Below the pieces are notes generated by a model. It saw nothing but the letters and a program-made list of their open reading frames with translations, searched no databases and was not told the DNA's origin. From Neobacillus citreus (GTDB lineage Bacteria > Bacillota > Bacilli > Bacillales > Cytobacillaceae), in assembly GCF_018343545.2 (NCBI RefSeq), contig NZ_JAGYPE020000007.1, positions 13,931 through 77,930 on the forward strand: DNA of 64,000 nt, read 5' to 3'. Shown here in pieces: positions 27,201 to 36,349 of the stretch. A program made the translations under genes and the position numbers. Position 1 is the stretch's first letter; every line of letters starts with the position of its first letter.

Positions 27201-27344
27201 CGGAACGTGTTTTTTAAAGATAAAAACATTGAAGTTTCGATGAATATAGAAAAATGTAGTTTTGAAAAAGGTCAAAATTTTGAGGATTGGGTTGCGGAAA
27301 ATAAACAAAGTTTAGAAACGTACAAAAATAGTATTAGCCAATAG
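24243..27344 (+). CDS. DUF499 ATPase of an anti-phage (DISARM/BREX-like) locus
   Basis: A protein of 1033 residues. A Walker A loop of the form QSMGGGKTH (residues 73-81) and a Walker B of the form LILLDELPPY (about 163-172) mark the DUF499/PglY-type P-loop ATPase. The C-terminal part holds a beta-sandwich with TIKYTTDGSNPKNSGG, resembling the chitobiase C-terminal repeat. In known anti-phage loci this ATPase accompanies a methylase and a helicase and is thought to drive DNA handling; BREX BrxC and phage-growth-limitation PglY are relatives. The ribosome site agggggat precedes the ATG. First of four large genes separated by 12-15 nt. Confidence 0.9.
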   Translation: MKSLFDACKPRESVFDEAKRDDTLDLANLIDNSIDAEDFFNETYVTEGMRRVFETAFKRFEGKAPSGLVKLTQSMGGGKTHNMVALGLLAQNPSLRKKVLDGISTFDEEIRVVAYTGRESDIPYGIWGEIARQLGKEELFKDYYAPLKAPGQSAWINLLKGQPTLILLDELPPYLEYARTITAGTGTLADITTNALSNLFNALGKSELHNVCLVISDLQATYETGSGLIQKSFKNLENEIGRSSINIEPVGTTSDDLYHILEKRLFETTATEDEKHEIAMAYKEAVKEAKQMNYTNLSPEQVYTGIKDAYPFHPSIKDLFARFKENPGFQQTRGFIRLTRIMVKNLYSGSEPKAKSNYLLNAFDMDLNNTEMFSMVRSIKPRLTNAISHDIAQNGKSVSEEIDSIINSQDMQDLSKLLLVSSLGDVTGVINGLSLQEAVGIMVKPGRNITEIKSVLEQFKVKAWYLYTDRDNRLFFKDVKNVNAELLSLVDTYSDEIAKQEIKKVLTDKFAPGLKDCYQEVEVFPAIDEIEIKQDKTMLILFEPNPNGVGLKKDLEEFYENVKYKNRVMFLTGQRNSMENLLDVSKQLKAIQSIIDRMKEEKVLESDSQFQSAQEILHKVELNLLQTSRETFITLYYPTSDSFESSDFKMEFKNNKFDAEEQIRNVLIDVMKFDKDTSNDIFRRKFESRIFTSRQMRWIDLKERVATTTSWSWHHPKALDDLKSECLKKGIWVEEGGYLDKEPPAPETSVNVRELEHLRDPVTGEVVLKITPQNGDKVYYEINGDATPGSLEVTDFNTFKTSELSLTFLCVDTTGKHATGTLTRWKSNVQLQYDTFDKNGNNYIELKATSPKVTIKYTTDGSNPKNSGGVYDDVFEVPKGTKFVQAIAVHEDLGIFSEPVTIPITESKFEVEKDKPLTLSHSLRASVTSEVYKQLEILNKHKAKVAGVTLDVMEKANSMQQSWMSLSFDNYAFHETESYVKQLDELRNVFFKDKNIEVSMNIEKCSFEKGQNFEDWVAENKQSLETYKNSISQ

Positions 27345-27356
27345 GGAGGTAGTCTT

Positions 27357-27917
27357 ATGGCGAAAAAAAAGGCGTTAGGTTTTGGCTATAACCCCGAAGA
27401 ATCTAAGCATCACTTTTTACTTGTAACGCCTAAAAGCTCAAAAGAAGATGTAGCAGTGTATGAACGATTTGAATGGGATGAAGAATCAGAAGAACAGCAT
27501 ACAGGTATCCTTGAAACCAATTTAAAAGTAGTATTGGATCGACATAAATGGAATTTAATTAAAGATCCTTTGACAGCTTCTTTTAATAATAGATTGAAGG
27601 AAAAAGATATAACTGTTGGCAGATTCAAAACTGGGCATATACCAGTGGAACGACTGTTAGGAAAAGAAATGGTATTACTGATGTGGGCAATCGAGGACTC
27701 AGATCCGCAACTTATCTCAACCGCCATAAAAAACTGGTCGGGACTAAGCAGAGAAGAACGATGGTGGTTATTTACAATGGCAAATGCAATTACTGGACAT
27801 GCTGATGATAAAAGAGGCTGGAGAAAGGCAATTAGATTTGCTTTAACAGAAAATCCTGTAGATGATTTAGAAAATAACCAAGGAAGCATTTTAGAAATGT
27901 TATATAAAAATGTTTAG
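27357..27917 (+). CDS. DUF3780 anti-phage-associated protein
   Basis: A protein of 186 residues. The N-terminal KKKALGFGYNPEESKHHFLL and the C-terminal WSGLSREERWWLFTMANAIT are of the DUF3780 type that travels with DUF499 and DUF1156 genes in defence islands. Its molecular role is unknown. It sits 12 nt after the DUF499 gene and 15 nt before the methylase, with a gggagg ribosome site. The close packing indicates a single operon. Confidence 0.85.
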   Translation: MAKKKALGFGYNPEESKHHFLLVTPKSSKEDVAVYERFEWDEESEEQHTGILETNLKVVLDRHKWNLIKDPLTASFNNRLKEKDITVGRFKTGHIPVERLLGKEMVLLMWAIEDSDPQLISTAIKNWSGLSREERWWLFTMANAITGHADDKRGWRKAIRFALTENPVDDLENNQGSILEMLYKNV

Positions 27918-27932
27918 ACTGGGGGAAGTTTT

Positions 27933-30854
27933 TTGTTAGATTACAGTAGATCGTTTATTGAAACACAATTTCCTGTTTCAAAAGTATCGAAGGAAAGTTA
28001 TAAAGAACGTAAAGCCAACCTTGGCCAAACTTTAACAGGATTGGGTAAGTGGTGGGGGCGTAAACCCCTTATCCTTGTTAGGGCGACTGTGTTAGGTGTA
28101 TTACTTCCTGTTTCTGATAATCCTAAGAAAGACAGAGATATATTCCTGAAAATTCTTACCATGGATGATGAAGGACTATTACTAAGAAAGTCCAAAAACC
28201 TAACAACTAAGGAAGTATATAATCTACTCACAAATAAAGAAAAGGAAAGCTACTATACTTCAACATCAACCGAGGAAAAACCGACATATAAAAAAGGAAT
28301 AACAAAGGCTGAAAAAGAACATTTACAGGAACTCACTTTTAATAGAATGTCTTACGATGAAAAGATAACATACTGTGATCGACCTGAACATGTAACAGGC
28401 CTATCTGAAATAGCTTGGACAGAAATTAATAGCCATTTAGAAACCTCAGCTTCAAATCTTCAAGAACTTATACAGCAACTTGGAGAGAAAAGATTTAGTC
28501 AAGCTCCAATAATTGGGGACTGCTTTGCAGGTGGGGGGAGTATTCCATTTGAATCGGCAAGAATTGGTGCAAAAGTTTTTGCATCAGATTTAAACCCTGT
28601 AGCTTCGGTATTAACATGGTCAGGACTGAATATTGCGGGTGCATCTTCAGATGAAATCAACCAGTTAAGACATTTTCAACATTTTATTTATGATGAAGTT
28701 GATAAACAAATAGAGGAATGGAAGATTGAACATAATGAAGAAGGGCATAGAGCTGATTCTTATTTATATTGTAATGAATCAGTTTGTCCTGAATGTGGTT
28801 ATAATGTTCCGCTCTCACCTTCATGGGTAATTGGTAAAGGTACAAAAACTGTAGCTATATTAAAAGATGATGGTAAAAATGGTTTTGATTTTGATATAGT
28901 TCAGGGTGCTTCAAAGGAACAGTTTAATATTGCTGAAAGAATGAAAACAATTAAAGGCAACAATTTATATTGCCCACATTGCAAAAAGGAAACACCGATT
29001 GCTGTTCTTCGAAAAGACAGAAAAGATGATCAAGGAGAAACCATTTATGGTTTAAGAAAATGGAATAAGAATGAATTCACGCCAAGACAGAGTGATGTTT
29101 TTCAGGAACGCCTATATTGTATTCGTTATGTAAAAAATTATGTTGATGAAAAGGGTAATAATAAGACAGAAAGATATTTTAGGTCGCCGAATTCTGATGA
29201 TATAAAAAGAGAAGAAAAGGTAATTAAGCTGTTATCTGAAAGATTTCCTGATTGGCAGGAAAAAGGCTATATACCATCATCGTTAATTGAAGGTGGCTAT
29301 AATAATGATCAACCAATAAGGGAACGTGGATGGCATTATTGGCATCAATTATTTAATCCAAGACAGTTGCTAATATTAGGTTTATTTAATAAGGCAGTTT
29401 ACGAGCATCATAAAACTAAAAAAGAAGCAGTTTTAGGCTTATTGGGTGTGAATCGATTAGCAGACTATAATTCAAAACTCAGTAGATGGCATAGTGGTGC
29501 TTCGGCAGAAAAAAGTGAGCAAACATTTTATAATCAGGCACTGAATACTATTTTTAATTATGGTTTAAGAGCTTTGACTTCTTTAAGAACAGTTTGGTTT
29601 ATGAATATTAACAACGAACATATAAATGGTAAATCGATTGTAAAAAGTATTGATGCAAGAAGTATTAATGAAGTTTGTAATGTCTGGATTACAGATCCGC
29701 CTTATGCTGATGCGGTAAATTATCATGAGCTAACGGAGTTTTTTTTAGCATGGGATAAATTGCTATTAGATAAAATATTACCCGAATGGAGTTCTGATAG
29801 TAAAAGAGCATTAGCGGTCAAGGGAACTGGAGAAACTTTCAATAAAAGTATGATTGAAGTTTACAGAAACCTTTCTAACAATATGCCCGATAATGGTACA
29901 CAAGTAGTTATGTTTACCCACCAAGATGTAAAGGTGTGGGCAGAATTGGCGATGATTTTATGGTCATCAGGTTTAAGAGTTGTATCCGCATGGAATATTG
30001 CAACGGAGACAGAGTCAGGTGGTTTAAAAAATGGTAACTATGTAAAAGGAACTGTAATCCTTATATTAAAAAAGCAAACATCACATGATATTGCTTTCCA
30101 GGATGAACTTTATAGAAAAATCAAAAAAGAAGTTCAATTCCAGATTGATAGCATGAGAGATCTTGATGACAAAGAGGATCCTAACTTTTCAGATGCAGAT
30201 TATTTATTGGCATCCTATGCATCTTCCTTAAAGGTACTAACAGCATATAAGGATATTGAAGGTATAGACGTACAGTATGAGTTGTCAAAGCCAAGGAATG
30301 CTAACGAGGAAAGCCCAATAGAAGCCTTAATTAATAAGGCAGTAAAATTAGCATACGATTATTTAATTCCAGAAGGAGTAGACAATCTAATTTGGAGAGA
30401 TTTACTACCTGAAGAGCGATTTTTCATTCGAGGTCTTGAATTAGAAATCGGTAATATTCATCAAATTAGTGCCTACCAGGAATTGGCAAGGGGATTCGGA
30501 GTTGGTGACTACCAAGACATGTTTGAAAATTTCAAAGCAAACACTGTCCGATTAAAGACAGCTTCAGAATATCGAACAAAAGGAATCGATAGAGACACTT
30601 TCAGTAGTTCTTTAATGAGGCATGTTTTGGTCTCTATTTACCAAAGTGTACAGGCAGAATCAACAGCAGAAGGTAAAAATTATCTAAAAGCAAAGTACGA
30701 CCAGAATAATGAGTATTGGGATAAACGTTCTGCAATTATGGAGATTCTTGGTTTCATTGCAAGATTTGAAAACATTTCTCATATGAATCATTGGCATCAA
30801 GACGCATACTACGCACGATTACTAAGAGAAGCTGTACGCAATGATGGTATTTAA
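27933..30854 (+). CDS. DUF1156 DNA methyltransferase of the anti-phage locus
   Basis: A protein of 973 residues. The N-terminal DUF1156 region has KWWGRKPLILVRATVLG; the SAM motif DCFAGGGSIPFE starts at residue 196 and the amino-methyltransferase motif TDPPYAD is near 587-593. The motif order (FxGxG before DPPY) is of the adenine-N6/cytosine-N4 class. A CPECG/CPHC zinc element lies between them. In DISARM-like systems such an enzyme marks self DNA. It starts at TTG after a gggggaag site. The target sequence cannot be read from the protein. Confidence 0.9.
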   Translation: MLDYSRSFIETQFPVSKVSKESYKERKANLGQTLTGLGKWWGRKPLILVRATVLGVLLPVSDNPKKDRDIFLKILTMDDEGLLLRKSKNLTTKEVYNLLTNKEKESYYTSTSTEEKPTYKKGITKAEKEHLQELTFNRMSYDEKITYCDRPEHVTGLSEIAWTEINSHLETSASNLQELIQQLGEKRFSQAPIIGDCFAGGGSIPFESARIGAKVFASDLNPVASVLTWSGLNIAGASSDEINQLRHFQHFIYDEVDKQIEEWKIEHNEEGHRADSYLYCNESVCPECGYNVPLSPSWVIGKGTKTVAILKDDGKNGFDFDIVQGASKEQFNIAERMKTIKGNNLYCPHCKKETPIAVLRKDRKDDQGETIYGLRKWNKNEFTPRQSDVFQERLYCIRYVKNYVDEKGNNKTERYFRSPNSDDIKREEKVIKLLSERFPDWQEKGYIPSSLIEGGYNNDQPIRERGWHYWHQLFNPRQLLILGLFNKAVYEHHKTKKEAVLGLLGVNRLADYNSKLSRWHSGASAEKSEQTFYNQALNTIFNYGLRALTSLRTVWFMNINNEHINGKSIVKSIDARSINEVCNVWITDPPYADAVNYHELTEFFLAWDKLLLDKILPEWSSDSKRALAVKGTGETFNKSMIEVYRNLSNNMPDNGTQVVMFTHQDVKVWAELAMILWSSGLRVVSAWNIATETESGGLKNGNYVKGTVILILKKQTSHDIAFQDELYRKIKKEVQFQIDSMRDLDDKEDPNFSDADYLLASYASSLKVLTAYKDIEGIDVQYELSKPRNANEESPIEALINKAVKLAYDYLIPEGVDNLIWRDLLPEERFFIRGLELEIGNIHQISAYQELARGFGVGDYQDMFENFKANTVRLKTASEYRTKGIDRDTFSSSLMRHVLVSIYQSVQAESTAEGKNYLKAKYDQNNEYWDKRSAIMEILGFIARFENISHMNHWHQDAYYARLLREAVRNDGI

Positions 30855-30869
30855 GGTAGGTGCGGACAT

Positions 30870-33569
30870 ATGATACGAAGGTATTCTACAAGAAGAGAGG
30901 CAGTTAGTGCCTCTCTTTTAAACAATAAATTAAAGAACGCAAAGAATTATGATCGAATTGCAGGATATTTTAGTTCTTCTATTTTAGAAGTTGCAGGAGA
31001 GACCTTAGAACAGATTGAGGGGAAAGTTAGAGTAGTATGTAATTCTGGTCTTCACATTAAAGATGTAGAAACTGCAAGGCTTGCTCAATCTGCAATTAGA
31101 AGAGAATGGTGTGAATTCAAGCCAGAAGAGTTACCTGATGCATCTAATCGATTTAAAAAATTATATGAATTGCTTTCAACTGGAAAGATGGAAGTAAGAG
31201 TTATTCCCGATGAAAAGTTTGGTTTAATTCATGGTAAAGCTGGCATTATAACATTAGATGGTGGTACTAAGACTACCTTTTTAGGAAGTGCTAATGAAAC
31301 GTACAGTGCTTGGAAGCTAAATTATGAATTAGTTTGGGAAGACGACTCAGAGGATGCAGTTGAGTGGGTGCAAGAGGAATTTGATGCACTCTGGAATGAT
31401 CCAAGTGCGGTACCATTATCAGAATTCATAATTGAAGATATTAAGAGGATTTCGGAACGAGAAATTATCGATACGGTTGATGAATGGAAGGTAAACCCTA
31501 ATCCTGCTTCAACAGCGGTAGAGTCTCCTGTAATTAGGGGGGAGTTTGGGCTATGGGAACACCAAAAATATTTTGTGGATTTGGCCTTTAGAGATCATCA
31601 ACGTAGTCATGGGGCAAGATACATCCTTGCCGATCAAGTTGGTCTTGGAAAGACAATTCAACTTGCGATGTCTGCACAATTAATGGCTTTGTATGGTGAG
31701 AAGCCTATTCTTGTGATCGTTCCTAAAACGTTATTGTGGCAGTGGCAGGATGAATTAAGTACATTGTTAAACATTCCTTCTGCTGTTTGGAACGGAAAAG
31801 AATGGATTGATGAAAATGGCTTTAATTATCCAAATAGGGGTTTAGAAGATATAAAGAAATGTCCAAGGAAAATTGGTATTGTTTCGCAAGGTCTTATTGT
31901 CTCTAAATCTCCAATAATTGAGCATTTGTTATCCAAGGAATATGAATGTGTAATTGTAGATGAAGCACATAGAGCAAGAAGAAAGAATTTAGGTGAAAGC
32001 AAGGAAAACCAAAGTCCAGATCCTAATAATCTTTATGATTTCCTATTAAGTATGTCAACAAAAACAAAAAGCATGTTATTGGCAACAGCAACTCCAATTC
32101 AATTATATCCTATTGAATTATGGGATTTGATGAATATTCTTTCTCAAAAAAATGAAAGTGTACTTGGAAATCGCTATTCATTATGGAGAAAGAGAGAGCA
32201 GATTCCAAGGAGTTTGAAACTTATAACTGGTGAAGAAACGATGGACTTTTTTAATCCTGAAAATTGGGAGTGGCTTCGAAATCCTTTTCCACCGTCTCAT
32301 GAAGATGAAATGACATTTGGAATGATTAGGAGAAAACTGGGAATAAAAGACGATCAGTTTGTTATCAATACTAATATTCTTGATTTTTCAAAACCAGATC
32401 AGGCGAAAATTGGGAGAATTTTAGATAATAACTTTTATCAAAGATATAATCCGTATATACGGCATGTTGTCCGAAGAGAAAGAGGTTATTTAGAAAACAA
32501 CATTAATCCTGAAACTGGAGAACCTTATTTACAGAAGATTGAAGTGGAATTACATGGTGAAACAGATGAAGATGCTCTCGTTTTATCAAGCTACCTAAAG
32601 CAAGCCTATATGTTTGCAGAGGAGTTCTGTAATTTATTAGGAAAGAGGAATAAAAGCAGTGGATTCCTCAAAACATTACTTTTGAAAAGAATTGGTAGCT
32701 CCGTTGTAGCAGGATTAAACACAGGCAGAAAAATGCTGAACGAATGGAATACTTCCTTTGCTGAATGGGCTGATGAAGAAGATGACGTTTACGATGAAGG
32801 GGATATTAAAAACCTTACTCCCGAAGAAGAAGAACTTCTTGTAAAATATGTAAAGGCTTTAGAGACGAATGAAGCTACTGATCCAAAGTTCGAAAAGGTT
32901 GTTCAATTATTAACCGAATGGAAATGGCTTGAAAAGGGTTGTATTATTTTCTCTCAATACTTTGATACCGCCAGATGGGTTGCTCAAAAGCTATCTGAAA
33001 AATTCCCAGGAGAAAGTGTTGGGTTATATGCAGGTGGAGATAAATCAGGTATTTTTGTAGATGGTAGTTTTACTAAAAAGGAAAAAGAAGAGTTAAAGTC
33101 TTTAGTAAAACAGAGACAACTAAGATTATTAATTGGTACTGATTCTGCAAGTGAGGGGTTAAACTTACAAACATTAGGTACTCTCATTAACCTCGACTTA
33201 CCTTGGAATCCTACAAGATTGGAGCAACGAAAAGGGCGTATTCAACGTATAGGTCAAGTGAACGATATCGTACATGTTTTTAATTTAAGATATAAAGATT
33301 CAGTTGAAGATAGGGTACACAGCTTGCTATCTGAGCGTTTTAAAAATATCCATGGTGTGTTTGGTCAGCTACCAGATGTATTGGAAGATGTCTGGGTTGA
33401 CATCGCACAAAATGATATAGAAAAGGCAAAACAACGTATTAATGAAGTTCCTCAAAAGCATCCGTTTGAAAATAGATATAACAACTCTGTAGGTAAGATT
33501 GATTGGGAAAGCTGTTCTAAAGTGTTAGATCGTAAAGAAATGAGAAAATACTTCGAACAAGGTTGGTAG
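30870..33569 (+). CDS. PLD-domain SNF2-type helicase of the anti-phage locus
   Basis: A protein of 899 residues. It starts with a phospholipase-D-like nuclease domain (single HGKAG, H121 and K123; GSANETYSAW beyond). An SF2/SNF2 motor follows: ADQVGLGKTIQLAM (motif I, about 255-268), VIVDEAHRAR (motif II, about 362-371), LLATATPIQL (III) and EQRKGRIQRIGQ (VI). The architecture resembles DrmD-type DISARM helicases. It probably moves on and cuts unmethylated DNA; that is inferred. It is 15 nt after the methylase and ends at a bidirectional terminator. Confidence 0.9.
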   Translation: MIRRYSTRREAVSASLLNNKLKNAKNYDRIAGYFSSSILEVAGETLEQIEGKVRVVCNSGLHIKDVETARLAQSAIRREWCEFKPEELPDASNRFKKLYELLSTGKMEVRVIPDEKFGLIHGKAGIITLDGGTKTTFLGSANETYSAWKLNYELVWEDDSEDAVEWVQEEFDALWNDPSAVPLSEFIIEDIKRISEREIIDTVDEWKVNPNPASTAVESPVIRGEFGLWEHQKYFVDLAFRDHQRSHGARYILADQVGLGKTIQLAMSAQLMALYGEKPILVIVPKTLLWQWQDELSTLLNIPSAVWNGKEWIDENGFNYPNRGLEDIKKCPRKIGIVSQGLIVSKSPIIEHLLSKEYECVIVDEAHRARRKNLGESKENQSPDPNNLYDFLLSMSTKTKSMLLATATPIQLYPIELWDLMNILSQKNESVLGNRYSLWRKREQIPRSLKLITGEETMDFFNPENWEWLRNPFPPSHEDEMTFGMIRRKLGIKDDQFVINTNILDFSKPDQAKIGRILDNNFYQRYNPYIRHVVRRERGYLENNINPETGEPYLQKIEVELHGETDEDALVLSSYLKQAYMFAEEFCNLLGKRNKSSGFLKTLLLKRIGSSVVAGLNTGRKMLNEWNTSFAEWADEEDDVYDEGDIKNLTPEEEELLVKYVKALETNEATDPKFEKVVQLLTEWKWLEKGCIIFSQYFDTARWVAQKLSEKFPGESVGLYAGGDKSGIFVDGSFTKKEKEELKSLVKQRQLRLLIGTDSASEGLNLQTLGTLINLDLPWNPTRLEQRKGRIQRIGQVNDIVHVFNLRYKDSVEDRVHSLLSERFKNIHGVFGQLPDVLEDVWVDIAQNDIEKAKQRINEVPQKHPFENRYNNSVGKIDWESCSKVLDRKEMRKYFEQGW

Positions 33570-33590
33570 ATAATAACTACAACTAATACT

Positions 33591-33630
33591 AAAGAGACGC
33601 ACACATCATTGTGAACGTCTCTTATTTTTA
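33591..33630. terminator. Bidirectional terminator
   Basis: Stem aagagacg / cgtctctt with an inner caca / tgtg pair and T-rich sides on both strands. It separates the defence operon from the convergent parM-parR pair. Confidence 0.85.
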
Positions 33631-33924
33631 ATCAAATAACCTTTTCAATATATCTATCTCTTCATCCATTAATTGAGTATTAGGTTTGGAGGGTATTGCC
33701 GTTGTTTTGTCAGTTGTGAAAGATAGTTGTCCACTTTCGATATATTGTTGGATAATCTTATATACTTGCTTCTCCAAACCCTCTTGTTTAGTAGCATTTT
33801 TCATTTCCCTCTGTAACAACCCACAGACGAATTTACTTGTGTTTTCTTGTGCGTTCAGATAATGAAAAACATCTTCATATTGTTGGCTGAAACTAATTGT
33901 TAATCTTAGAGGTTTCTTTTCCAT
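33628..33924 (-). CDS. ParR-like partner of the ParM protein
   Basis: A basic-to-acidic protein of 98 residues: MEKKPLRLTISFSQQYEDVF at the start suggests a ribbon-helix-helix DNA-binding strand, the middle is helical, and the C-terminus (MDEEIDILKRLFD) could be the actin-binding tail. This is the usual design of the adaptor gene downstream of plasmid parM. The start ATG (33924) has a ggag site 6 nt upstream and lies 32 nt inside the parM gene, implying translational coupling. I assign by position and design rather than by strong similarity. Confidence 0.65.
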   Translation of the reverse strand: MEKKPLRLTISFSQQYEDVFHYLNAQENTSKFVCGLLQREMKNATKQEGLEKQVYKIIQQYIESGQLSFTTDKTTAIPSKPNTQLMDEEIDILKRLFD

Positions 33925-34885
33925 GGACAGCTCCAATGATTTTGAGGAAGCTATTGCAGTTTGAAAATTGTGGATTGTTTTCGAAGGTTGCCAGAGGGAA
34001 TTCCTTTTGGAGTAAATCTTGCAAAATGATACTACCACCACCGACAAAAATAATCTCTCGGTTGTTAAAACTAATACCTTTTCCAATTGCTTGATTAAAA
34101 ATATCTTGAACATGCTCTTGTGTTAGGGATTGGATGATTTCAATGCTTTTCTCTTGTTTTTCTCCACGAATGACAAGATAGCCGTTTTTCATAATACGAA
34201 GAGCATCATCACTATTTACGTAGGTTCCGAATTTTTCAGTGAGTTTTTCAGCAATTTTGTTTTGGAGGGTGCTAATGCCTTTGTCTAAGGAAATCATACT
34301 GTTCAAGTCGTATTGCACCCCATTGTAACTACAAAATGAAACGTTTAAAGAGCCAACATCAACGACTAAAGAATCTTTCATTCTGAACTCCCCAATACGG
34401 TCATATATCGGCCCAAGGGCTTCATTCATTACCATAATTTTTGTAATCCGAAACGTAAACAATTGGTTGTTCACATTTAGAATAATCAATTCCCCATTAT
34501 TCGTTAGTTCGTATTTGTACATATCTTTAAGTAATCGATCTTTAAATAGACTAATTGGGAAATTAACTGCTAATTGAATGTTTGCTCCTTGTAGGGTGTT
34601 CAGTTTTCCTAATAATTGGGCAATGGCTGTGTAGATAGCGATTTTATGCTCTATCGTATTTTTAGTAATTTCATATGAAACCTTATCTTCTCCAACAACA
34701 TCACCCACCATATACGATTTCCCTTGAAAATGGACATTGAAAGATCCGCTAATTAGGTCAATATCAACATTTTTTGCTTCTTGCACTTTTGTACGGAAAA
34801 TATTTGAGTATTCTTTTCCATCGTGTAAACATTTTGATTTAGTGCTGTGCTTACCTGAATCGCAAGCTACTAAAATCTCATTCAT
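33893..34885 (-). CDS. parM: ParM/StbA-family actin-like plasmid segregation ATPase
   Basis: A protein of about 330 residues of the actin-like fold. Phosphate-1 loop LVACDSGKHSTKSK near the N-terminus, phosphate-2 strand DSLVVDVGSLNVSFCSYN at about 170, and adenosine loop IIFVGGGSIIL at about 290. It polymerises to push plasmid copies apart. I start at the ATG at 34885, which has aaagga at correct spacing; the frame extends three codons further. With the downstream ParR-like gene it makes a type II partition system, a plasmid function unexpected in a purely chromosomal island. Confidence 0.85.
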   Translation of the reverse strand: MNEILVACDSGKHSTKSKCLHDGKEYSNIFRTKVQEAKNVDIDLISGSFNVHFQGKSYMVGDVVGEDKVSYEITKNTIEHKIAIYTAIAQLLGKLNTLQGANIQLAVNFPISLFKDRLLKDMYKYELTNNGELIILNVNNQLFTFRITKIMVMNEALGPIYDRIGEFRMKDSLVVDVGSLNVSFCSYNGVQYDLNSMISLDKGISTLQNKIAEKLTEKFGTYVNSDDALRIMKNGYLVIRGEKQEKSIEIIQSLTQEHVQDIFNQAIGKGISFNNREIIFVGGGSIILQDLLQKEFPLATFENNPQFSNCNSFLKIIGAVHGKETSKINN

Positions 34886-34940
34886 CTGCTTCATTCCTTT
34901 CTATGATTTATTGTTAAATACCTTTTATCATATGCAACTC

Positions 34941-35001
34941 TGTATGAAATATAAGAAGTTATATGAAAATATTTGTCTTATAGTGTCATATATTTCATAC
35001 A
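34941..35001 (-). promoter_or_regulatory. 13-bp inverted repeat upstream of parM
   Basis: tgtatgaaatata at 34941-34953 and its perfect complement tatatttcataca at 34989-35001, 35 nt apart, with further tatatgaa-type motifs between. The position upstream of parM fits an operator/centromere where a ParR-type protein would bind and autoregulate. Confidence 0.55.
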
Positions 35002-35630
35002 AAAAAAATTGTTTGAAGAACTTGCCCCAAACCCTTGTTACTAATAGGTTTGCATTATTTGTAATTACGGAACAATAAACTCTACTATATATATTTAGAT
35101 TCAACATAATCCTATTGAGAAATTGCTTAGGGGTAATCTCTACAACAATTGATATTGTGGTAAAACACTGCAAATTTTTATCTGGGGAAGCCTTAAAGAC
35201 CTCTTGTACTGTAGAATCCTCGCATCATGCGAAGCCTAAAGATGATCGGAATAAAACATTTCATATATCTTAGAGCCTGTATAGGTTGTATTCTGACTGA
35301 CTTATTGCAACGTCTATCAGCGAATGGATTTGAAAATTGGCAACAAACAATATTGGTTTTTGATTCTATGTATAACAACTGATTATCGAGTATTTAAAAA
35401 AGTATCACCTATATTGAATTTACATCCATCTAATGGCTTATCCCTTTGGTGAAGTGCAGATACCTTTATGGACTTCCAAGCGTAAGCGACCATTAAAAGT
35501 TACCCTCTAAGATGAACGAAGGTTATCTAAAGGGAACTGCAAAAAAGAGCCGATTGCTAAAAGAATTTGCAAGAAATATTGCCAATGACCTCAGAGTTTG
35601 CAAGCATTCTCGTAAACTATCTTTTTTGAA

Positions 35631-35797
35631 TGCAATATATAGGTATTTGTTTTGACCTACTTGACTATTTAGTCAACATTAGGAGGAATTTGCAACCTAA
35701 GACAGCCAAAGTATATGGGTGAATCCACATCAACAAGCATAGCTTGTCAGTTAAAAGTTACGGTTTTCATCCTTATGATGTCGAGTGATTCATATAG
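35631..35797. repeat. 167-bp direct repeat, copy A
   Basis: Starts tgcaatatataggta and ends with an attcatatag-type sequence. It shares with copy B (237 bp downstream) the blocks gttttgacctacttga, tttgcaacc, aagacagcca and acaagcatagcttgtcag, the last being a hairpin followed by ttaaaagtta. A third partial relative (aagcgtaagc...ttaaaagtta) occurs at about 35477-35505. Possible origin element, centromere or small-RNA gene. Confidence 0.7.
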
Positions 35798-35867
35798 AAA
35801 TTGAAAAAAGAAACCGCATATCAACAACGTTTATTGCTGTATCGAAACCATAAATGATTTTTGTAGT

Positions 35868-36034
35868 TGCAATATATAGGTATATGTTTTGACCTACTTG
35901 ATTTTTTACTCAACATTTATAGGCATTTGCAACCAAAGACAGCCACAATATACGGATGAACCCAAATCAACAAGCATAGCTTGTCAGTTAAAAGTTATTC
36001 TTTTCATCCTTTTATTGTTGAATGAATCCTATAG
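35868..36034. repeat. 167-bp direct repeat, copy B
   Basis: Same length as copy A; most differences are scattered single bases and the blocks listed for copy A are kept. In the ttgac...gtcaa element that follows ttttgacctac, the two copies differ but both can still form a short stem, which suggests that structure or protein binding is under selection. Confidence 0.7.
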
Positions 36035-36283
36035 CAATAGGATAAAAGGAATTTATTTAGCAACAATGGATATTGTAATTTGAAATTTGCTTTAATTCTG
36101 GAATAACACATTTCTCAAAGAGAATTTTTATCATAGACATTAGGCTCTTCCTTTTGTGCAACGGATATTTACTGGAAGCATTGATATTAAAGGGCTTTAG
36201 GGGATTTGGGAAATCTTATTTTGCAGATTAATTGACCAAAAACGATCATGAAATGGCTTAGACGGTATAAAGCATAAAACGAA

Positions 36284-36312
36284 TTGTACCTAATAAATAA
36301 ACTTCATATAAT
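36284..36312 (+). promoter_or_regulatory. Sigma-A-type promoter of the replication-protein candidate
   Basis: TTGTAC (36284-36289), 17-bp spacer, TATAAT (36307-36312), 38 nt before the ATG at 36350. The stretch 36035-36283 before it holds nothing else recognisable. Confidence 0.7.
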
Positions 36313-36349
36313 CATTGTGTAATTAAAGTTAAGAAAGGATGATTACTCA

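Larger units (their letters stand above)
35100..36283. other. Repeat-rich non-coding region, candidate plasmid origin/centromere
   Basis: About 1.2 kb between the divergent parM and the replication-type gene has no ORF I believe. It contains two 167-bp direct repeats and a weaker third relative of part of them, many small hairpins (for example aagcatagctt) and AT-rich stretches. The setting matches a theta-type plasmid origin or a parC centromere. No iterons of the simple short type are evident. Confidence 0.5.

Noticed and set aside
24243..33569. Complete BREX system
   Set aside because: No PglZ, BrxL or BrxA/B-type genes; only the ATPase and methylase are BREX-related, and a PLD-helicase and DUF3780 point to the DISARM-like group.
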